Shown: in pieces, positions 57,122 through 64,000 of the stretch | Numbering within the stretch: position 1 is the first letter of the stretch | How the letters are laid out: each line of letters starts with the position of its first letter | Origin: Helichrysum umbraculigerum | Taxonomy: Eukaryota; Streptophyta; Magnoliopsida; Asterales; Asteraceae | Reading direction: 5' to 3' | NCBI GenBank assembly: GCA_949592205.1 | Contig: CATIUR010000003.1 | Location: forward strand, 148,350,759-148,414,758 | Length of the DNA: 64,000 bases | The notes under the pieces: generated by a model | Seen by the model: the letters and a program-made list of their open reading frames with translations, nothing else | Told to the model about the DNA's origin: nothing | Database searches by the model: none | Position numbers and translations under genes: made by a program

Positions 57122-59892
57122 TGATATCGCATAAAAAGTCATGTTTTTACTACCGATATCTCTCTCATTCTGGAACGATTCTCGGCATTTTAATTCAAAT
57201 ATAGCACAAATCAGTAACATTATGCCAAGATGGTCAAAACGAGGTTGCACGATAAAAATCAAGTAAAACGGATGTGAAACGAAGATTCCACACACGTTTG
57301 AAGATTCAAGGCATAAAAATGGGATTTCAAGACTAAAGTGCCCTTCACCAGCATCCATTATTTCCAAGATGTTCGTTTTCAAAATTCGGATCCAACAGAA
57401 GAAGAATCAACAGAAACGGGTAAAAAATGAAGATTTCGCGCCCGCCGGAAGATCCAAATGGTCCGTACGCAATATCTGGAGCTAGGGACCTCATTTCAGG
57501 GCCTATCCTATGTCAAAATCTTCGTTTTTGAATTACGAATCCAACAAAAATTGAATCAACTCAAACGGACGTATAACGAAGAAAACACGCACGAATCAAG
57601 AAACGAAGCAACAAACCGCGCAACGGGGTGGGGGTGGGCCCACCGCCGCCGGCAGCACCACCACCGCCGCCGGCCACACCAAGGGCGCCGCCGGCCGCCC
57701 TGCTCCCGTCCCGGTTTCCGTTTTTGGTAACTTTTGGTACCTGGTGCGGCCACTTTTCGTGTTGTACGGTACCCGGTTCGCCTACTTTTCGTATGGTACA
57801 TACCACTTTTGGCAAGCTTTCTATCATGCACCTCAAGGACAACTTGTGCTAATGTGAGCCAAAGCTCACCTATAAATTGGTTTCTTAGGTTCATTTGTAA
57901 GACACACCATATGCACCTCCTTTCTTGCATATTTCTCTTTCTCTCTCTAGAATTCTTTCTCTAGCACTACTCTTAGGAGTTAGAGAAGAATTATTCTTGT
58001 AGTTAGTTCTTCTCTCTAGTCTCTCTCTCTAGCACTACTCTTAGGAGTTAGAGGAGAACTAGAGAGAAGATTAGGGTCCCTCTACTTTCTCTCTCTAAGT
58101 TAATTTGGAGAGAGATAAGTATGAGATTTATTATGTAATAGTTAGTAGTAGCTAGCTTATCAATGTAACGCTTTGGATTATTCGGAAGTAATATAAGCAT
58201 CGTTTGCCTCACAATAATTACGGGTAATATCTATCCTTTTCTCTTATTAATTAATTGTAATGTTCTTGTTTGATGTTTATGATTTATTAATATTGGAAAT
58301 GTCTATTGCCATGATATGCGAGTAGTTGTTTATATTTTACCATGATTTAGATAGTTATAATGGGATGATAATAAATGTTGTGAAGTAATATGACGGCCCC
58401 TATTCGACTGTTCTCGGATATAGTGCTGGAAACGCTTTAGGCGGAGTACAAACGTACGGAAGTCTGAGAATGACCGAAGGTAGTTATATTACGGACCAAT
58501 ACTTTAAATGTGCTAAATGAATTTCTATTTATAGTTTAATTATAACATTATGAACGAATGATGGCATGTTTGGCCAACCACTTTTGACCAGACTACCCCA
58601 ACTTATTCCGGTAGGGTAAAACCTATTTATGTGACTATTTATTCAATAGACCATGCCATGATACGGACATCTCTGACGACCGAGATTGGGGAATAGGATT
58701 CGAGGGTAGTTGTTAGCAGATATGTTCAGTACATTTGGGAGAACTTCCGGTGTATTGTAATTGTTTGTGTTTACTATCCATGTGACATATCTTCTATCTG
58801 ATTGCGGACAACTCTACGTTAGTTAGTTGATAGGATCTTAAAAACAACTCATTCCAACATAGTCTAAATTCATAAAAAGAAACTTATATGAATGGGAATT
58901 ATTATACTTTGTTAATGTTTAAATGTATGACACCTGACCTAATTTATGGAGTACCCTTTCCAGTTATCCACGTGACTACAACTTAGATATTAGGGAGTCC
59001 GGAACCTTAATTATGGTAAGTAGTTATCTGTGCCCATGACATGCAATAAGTAAGACACAGTGAAATCACTCGTTGTATATATTAGATTTACATTTCTGCA
59101 CTGCTTTACATTTAGTTAGTTTAGAGTGTCAACCTCACTGTCAATTACTCTCAACCGCATGTTAGACGTAAGAACTTGTGGAACTACCCTGTAAAGTACA
59201 CTGTCTATTACTGAAAGGCATGGTCCTCATATGAAACATGTTTTAAACAAACTGTGAATAATCTGGAGATGTATAACTGTTTGAAAAGGAGAGGTCTAGG
59301 TCATAAATCAATGTAATTGGAGCTTAAGAAAAGTATTAACAAGGTCTAGTGAGGAAAGTCCAAGTGATTTAGATTTATCAACCCCCTAGATTTTACATAT
59401 TTGATTCTTTAAACATAACAAGTTAATAATTAGATACACTATTAGAAGAACGAGAGATAAGCTTAGGTGTTAAGAACGGTCGGACCTATGAGACGATATG
59501 CTGCTTTATTCATGAACCTCGGTTAATCACCAAAATAGGTTGCTTTATTCATGGTAAACCACGTCTTCCCTATCCTTAGTTGTTCCTTATATGCTAGCTA
59601 GTTCTTTTTAATTTTATTGCTTTAGTTATTTTAATTAGATAAAAACCAAACAAAACCAACTATCTGAACCCAATCTTGAGGACTGAATTATCCAAACGAG
59701 CTCCGTTTCAAATTCGACCGTCTGGAGACGACTCTGATCATCCTTACCACGTACTAGTATCAGGTACTTGTGCCTAGTACCAGTAGGTAGTTCGGAGGTT
59801 TAGGCCCCGAGCAAAATAAATTTTAAAACACCCTGATCGCACCCTCGGTCGTTACAACAGCACCGACGACACCGACGGCTGAGGGCGCATCA
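57122..59892 (+). repeat. 3' LTR of the Athila-like element
   Basis: It is 2771 bp and homologous to 28102-31048. It lacks about 165 bp corresponding to roughly 30515-30700 and has a small CT-rich insertion near 58020 plus scattered substitutions. Confidence 0.9.
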
Positions 59893-59897
59893 ATGGG

Positions 59898-61779
59898 GCT
59901 TTCTTCTTCCAACCACTCAGGTATGTTGGTGAAGAAGAAGTTTCATTGTTAGTTAATAGGATGAGTTTGGCTGAGTTTGTTGAGTTAATACTTCGTGAAA
60001 TTGGATTACCAATGTCAAATGCATATTATGTTTTACCTGATTCTGGTTTTGAGAACTTAATGATAATGGAAAATGATGAAGATCTAGATACGTTCTTTGA
60101 CATAGTTGAAAGCTATGGTAGAGTGCATGTTTACATAGATCAGTTGATGCTTGACTTAGGTAGTTATGTTGTTAACAACAAAGAGTCTGTTAGTGAAGTT
60201 GATGAGGAGACAAATGAGAATGGTAATATTAAAAATGTCAGGGAAGGTGAGGTTAGTACTAAGAATAAGGGAAAACAAGTGGCTGAAGAAGTAGAAGAAC
60301 CTGTAAAGGTTACACAAGTTAACAATGATGTGATAAAAGGTATTGGTAAAGTTACACAAGTGCCAAAAAAATCAGATGAAAAGGTGGTGAAAAAAACAGA
60401 GGAAGGGGGAGTAGTAGTAAGGCTGCTGTTCAGAATAGTGAGTCAGATGATGATGAATATAGTGGGTCAGATAGTGACTCAGTAGCCTCACTAGATCATT
60501 TAAGTGAAGGTGAAGATGAGATAACTGAGGTTAGGAAGGGTAACCCAATTGTTAAGTTTCCACAAAATAAACATCTACCACAATTAGGTAATGCTACCTC
60601 AAATGTAGAAGGTGATGAGGATATGCAGAAGGTAGTGTTCAATAAACCTGCTGACTTCATTAATGATTTGATCAATGCTATGAAACCAAAGTGTGAGGAC
60701 GAGCTTCCTACTGATCCCATGCCTATTCCTGAACCCCCATTGGAGAAATTTCCTATTCATGACAGTGCTACTCATTGGAGATTGAAGGAACCCCAGATAT
60801 ACAACATACCTCACACAACTTATGGTTCTTATGACATTATTTACTATATTTTTTATAACAGTCTAACCATTGACTATTAATCTTATCATAAACACAGGTG
60901 GGTGAGAGGTATGAAGGACCTCAACAGTTGAAGGATTGCTTGGCTTATTATGCACTAGCTAATGGGTACTCCATATGGTATGAAAGGAGTAGCTACATGA
61001 AGATCATAGCTAGATGTGGTACAAGACCACCTAGGATCAAAGATATAAAGAAGGGAAAGCAGAGGAAGGGTAAGGGGTATCCAAGAAATACAAGGAACAA
61101 CAGGAAGGGTCATTGTAAGTGGAGGTTGATGGGAAGATGGATGAAAGAAGAAGAGTCATTCATGGTAATGTCATATAAGAGTTTACAAACATGTGCCAGA
61201 AACTTCAAGTTTGGGTCTTTAATCAACTATAAGTAGATTGGAAAACATTTTGCTGATAAGATTAGGATGAACCCTGAGATAAGGTTATATGATCTAGCAG
61301 ATTTGGTGATGAAGAAGTATGGGTGTACTGTTAGCGGAAAACAATGTAAGAAGGCAAGGGCATGGTGTTTGAATGAATATGAAAAGACATTGGAGGAGCA
61401 CTATGGGATGTTGAGACGATATGGAGAGGCTTTGCTAAAGAGTAATCCTGGTTCAACTTTTCAACTAGGTGTGACAGTCAATCCTGATGATGTCACTTAC
61501 TTTGAAAGAGTGTATGTGTGCTTGAAAGCTTTAAAAGATGGGTGGGCTAGGTGTTGTAGGAGAATAGTGGTTCTAGATGGTTGCTTCCTAAAGAATAGCT
61601 GTGGAGGTGAGTTACTTACTGCTGTAGGGAGAGATGGGAATAATCAAATATATCCAATAGCTTGGGCAGTGGTAGGTGTAGAGAATAAGGATAATTGGTC
61701 TTGGTTTTTAAGCCTGCTGAGTCATGATTTGGATTGTCCATCTGGTAAAGATTTGACATTAATGTCTGATCAACACAAG
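59898..61779 (+). pseudogene. MULE transposase pseudogene, main part
   Basis: It continues the frame begun at 28054 (GAFFFQPLRYVGEEEVSL, then SLAEFVELILREIGLP). An acidic/Lys-rich linker follows. A one-base frameshift in the G run near 60406 moves the frame, which then reads to about 60790. An intron-like gap ends at AACACAG before 60898, where the MuDR DNA-binding domain begins (GERYEGPQQLKDCLAYYALANG). A TAG at 61234-61236 replaces the expected Trp of KWIGK. The DDE transposase domain follows, with VVLDGCFLK (first catalytic Asp), GRDGNNQIYPIAWAVV and NWSWFL. A splice donor AAG/GTAATG lies at 61779. The remaining catalytic residues are beyond the next LTR. These proteins move Mutator-like elements. 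Confidence 0.85.
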
Positions 61780-61841
61780 GTAATGTGTATATTTCCATCT
61801 GTAAATATCTTATGAAAATGGAATAAGTAATCATTTATATA

Positions 61842-64000
61842 TGTCGCACCCCCAAATTCGGGTTGCGGAAGCGAATCGGTTCGGGACACGACTAATCAAA
61901 TATCACAAGCACATAAGATGTATAATGAATGACTCTATATGCGTCGTTTACTGATTACATTGATATAATAAAAGTTTACAATGTAATAATAGTTACAAAA
62001 GCTCGTAAGCCAAAATGAGAGATTCTATGGCATAACTATGTTACAAAATATAGTAATGCATGGGAATCAGCTGATGTCTGTATGCGACTTGAGCTAAGTG
62101 TCCTGAATAAGAGCAGACCTACTGCTACTGAGTACCTGAGAATACATACTAAAAGGTCAGCTAAAAAGCTGGTGAGCTCACAGGTTTGTATAATGATGAA
62201 TCACAGATGTGTGAACCATAAGGTTTAGTACAATGATTTGCAACCAAGCAAATAAAATAGATGTATATCACTGCCATGAGCCCATAGTTTAAGCTTAACT
62301 GAGGTGTCAGGATCACAACCAAGTGCCTGAGCGAGGGTGCCTCCCTGCGAGTGCCTAATATACACTCATATGAACAAATGCTAATGCGTCTGTTTGACCA
62401 GTTAGTGCATGCTAACCCGGACGGGGATTGTCAATCCCATATGGTACAATACACTAACAATCGCGCTAAATCCATATAAACAAACTATGTAGTGGAGGGC
62501 TTAAAAATGATTAGCAAAAAAACTCATGCAGTATATATCGAGGTTTAGTACTCATGTCCACATGTAAAACAAAACGAGTATGTATTCCCACCCCGGGAGT
62601 AAAAACTGTAAAAAAAAATCGGGGATATGAGACTCACCTGAGTCTGATGTGTTGCTATCAAGCAAGTATGATATTGCACAAGGTGATGTTGTCCGAAGAC
62701 TGTAACCTGCCAGGCGTTCAAAACGCGCAAGGTTATAAGTATATGTAGACGTCTCAAAAGACCGTCCATGCTAGTTGTTCATCCAACTAGTAATGTCCAA
62801 ATGATTTGGTTGTTGGTTAATTAGTTTGAGTTTTGAAAACATGTACGGCCCGTTGGTGAGTTTTGTAATAATGATTATTAAAAGCATTATTATTATGTTG
62901 GTCTCGTCGTATACTTACAAAAGTATATGTGTCATATGTTTCCGAGTTATTCCAAATATTGTGTTGACGTTAGTTCAAGTAAATTGTGATATTGTCTTGT
63001 TTGAAAAGTCGTTTACGCAAAGTTAGTGTTGAACACTATTTATGAGACAATAACATTGTCGGGAATTACTATTCATGAGACAATAGCATTGTCGGGAATT
63101 ACTATTCATGAGACAATAGCATTGTCGGGAATTACTATTCATGAGACAATAGCATTTTGAGTCGGTTTCAAGTATAAAAGTGTTAGTTATTTCGACAATA
63201 GTTATTACGACAATTTAGTTTCATGCGACAATAGTTAAAGTACTCAATTATCCGATAATCAATTCCGACAATAAGGTATTCTCGGATCACTGTTTATACG
63301 ACAATGAGGTATTGTCGGACACTGTTCATACGACAATGAATTCACGGATCACTGTTCATACGACAATGGTATTGTCGCATAGTTTTCAAAGAGGTATTGT
63401 CGCATTAATAAGTTTTTCGTTTTCTCTAAGTGTTCGTTTTTGTTGACTAGGTCAAACGTGTTCGGTTTGACCCAAAACTTTTAGGGAAGTCTTAAATATG
63501 TTAAATGAGCTTTAGAAAATTGTCGTTACGTTTTATGGTTGACCCGAAGTGTCGGTTTTGAAAAATGTCTAAAACAGTCCCTAGTTTAATAGTTCCAGAT
63601 TTTTACTCGGATTCGACTCACGAATTCACCCAATTCTACTCCGATTCAAGCCTAACCAAAAATCACACATGTCCTCACATATATCTAGTTTATTTCTGCA
63701 CTTTATGGTATTTTTATATGTTCATTTACTGTTTTTAACAAAAATGGGAATGAACAGTGGTCGGATTAGGTCCAAGAACAGCTATAGCCTAAAGATTGAG
63801 CTCTACACAAAAATGCGTAAATTTATGGAAAAGGTCATAGAAGAACTTTTTGTAGAGGATATCCATACGGAGATTTCGGTATAAGATTCATGCGTTGATT
63901 CATCTTAGAACTCAAGTTATAGCCGATTTAGTGAGGTCATTTTTCTGGGCAGAAAACTGTTAACATCTATGTGTTTATAAAAACGTGTTTTAAGCTTTGT
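61842..64000 (-). repeat. Part of a chromovirus-like LTR, continues past the window
   Basis: TGTCGCACCCCCAAATT at 61842 follows the MULE exon and a probable intron start. The form TGTxxCACCCC matches the start of the LTR at 36583 (TGTGACACCCCG), read there as the LTR end on the minus strand, so this is likely a related minus-strand element. A candidate target duplication is ATATA (61837-61841), unverified. No internal region is reached within the window. The DNA holds no gene; the 33-bp tandem repeat and CGACAAT/ATTGTCG cluster are listed separately. Confidence 0.6.
63030..63400. repeat. 33-bp tandem repeat and CGACAAT/ATTGTCG inverted motif cluster
   Basis: Units starting GAGACAATAGCATTGTCGGG lie at 63044, 63077, 63110 and 63143 (the last partial). 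Each contains the hairpin GACAAT-AGC-ATTGTC. Downstream to 63400 more CGACAAT and ATTGTCG copies follow, interspersed with CACTGTTCATA. Confidence 0.85.

Noticed and set aside
63669..63884. 71-codon ORF near the right edge
   Set aside because: It lies within a presumed LTR, with no motif and no second line of evidence.

Overview
This window is plant nuclear DNA. It is AT-rich, has no bacterial gene layout, and is mostly transposable elements nested inside each other and inside a few broken host-type genes. I infer a eudicot, probably Asteraceae. The reasons are the anthocyanin-malonyltransferase-like BAHD gene and a copia element whose third ORF resembles proteins I associate with daisy-family genomes; the sequence alone does not prove the family. 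I see no intact cellular protein gene, rRNA or tRNA.

Left part (1-11.7 kb). The first kilobase is the 5' end of a hAT transposon on the minus strand, with a TTF zinc-finger transposase running off the left edge. It cuts into the 3' end of a copia-type element, whose LTR in turn truncates a minus-strand BAHD acyltransferase gene. The middle of that gene is split by a complete 7.4 kb gag-only LTR element (2189-9604) with 893-bp LTRs and a 5-bp target duplication. Then comes a palindromic foldback element (10573-11739) carrying a copia protease fragment in both arms.

Middle part (11.7-28 kb). There are Helitron-like 3' ends near 13.2-13.4 kb and a 647-bp MULE-type MITE (13431-14077) with a 22-bp palindromic minisatellite. 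A copia element (14954-19792) has a full-length polyprotein broken by one stop codon. Next are a GC-richer degenerate repeat (19.95-20.36 kb), a 3.0 kb Helitron candidate (22498-25501) and a solo gypsy LTR (26035-27788) with target duplication.

Right part (28-64 kb). A MULE (Mutator) transposase pseudogene starts at 28054 and resumes at 59898. A non-autonomous Athila-like gypsy element (28102-59892) interrupts it. Inside that is a Sirevirus-like copia element (33128-54647) with gag, an intact pol and a large third ORF. Inside the copia gag sits a non-autonomous chromovirus-like element (36583-45333). All four boundary sets have LTR ends and 5-bp target duplications, so the insertion order is certain. 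After the MULE transposase another LTR begins at 61842 and runs past the window.

Most unusual content. The innermost element has 2188-bp LTRs that look almost identical (one difference noticed), so it moved very recently. It carries no gag or pol but three small ORFs, each with its own TATA box: two similar two-helix membrane microproteins and a 145-residue coiled-coil protein starting with an EAR-like DLNxxP motif. Its host copia element has dozens of inverted GCGTCACTT/AAGTGACGC motifs clustered in the LTR, in the gag leader and in front of ORF3. The ORF3 leader copies the layout of the LTR-gag leader, including TATA-to-ATG spacing, which suggests a second internal transcription unit.
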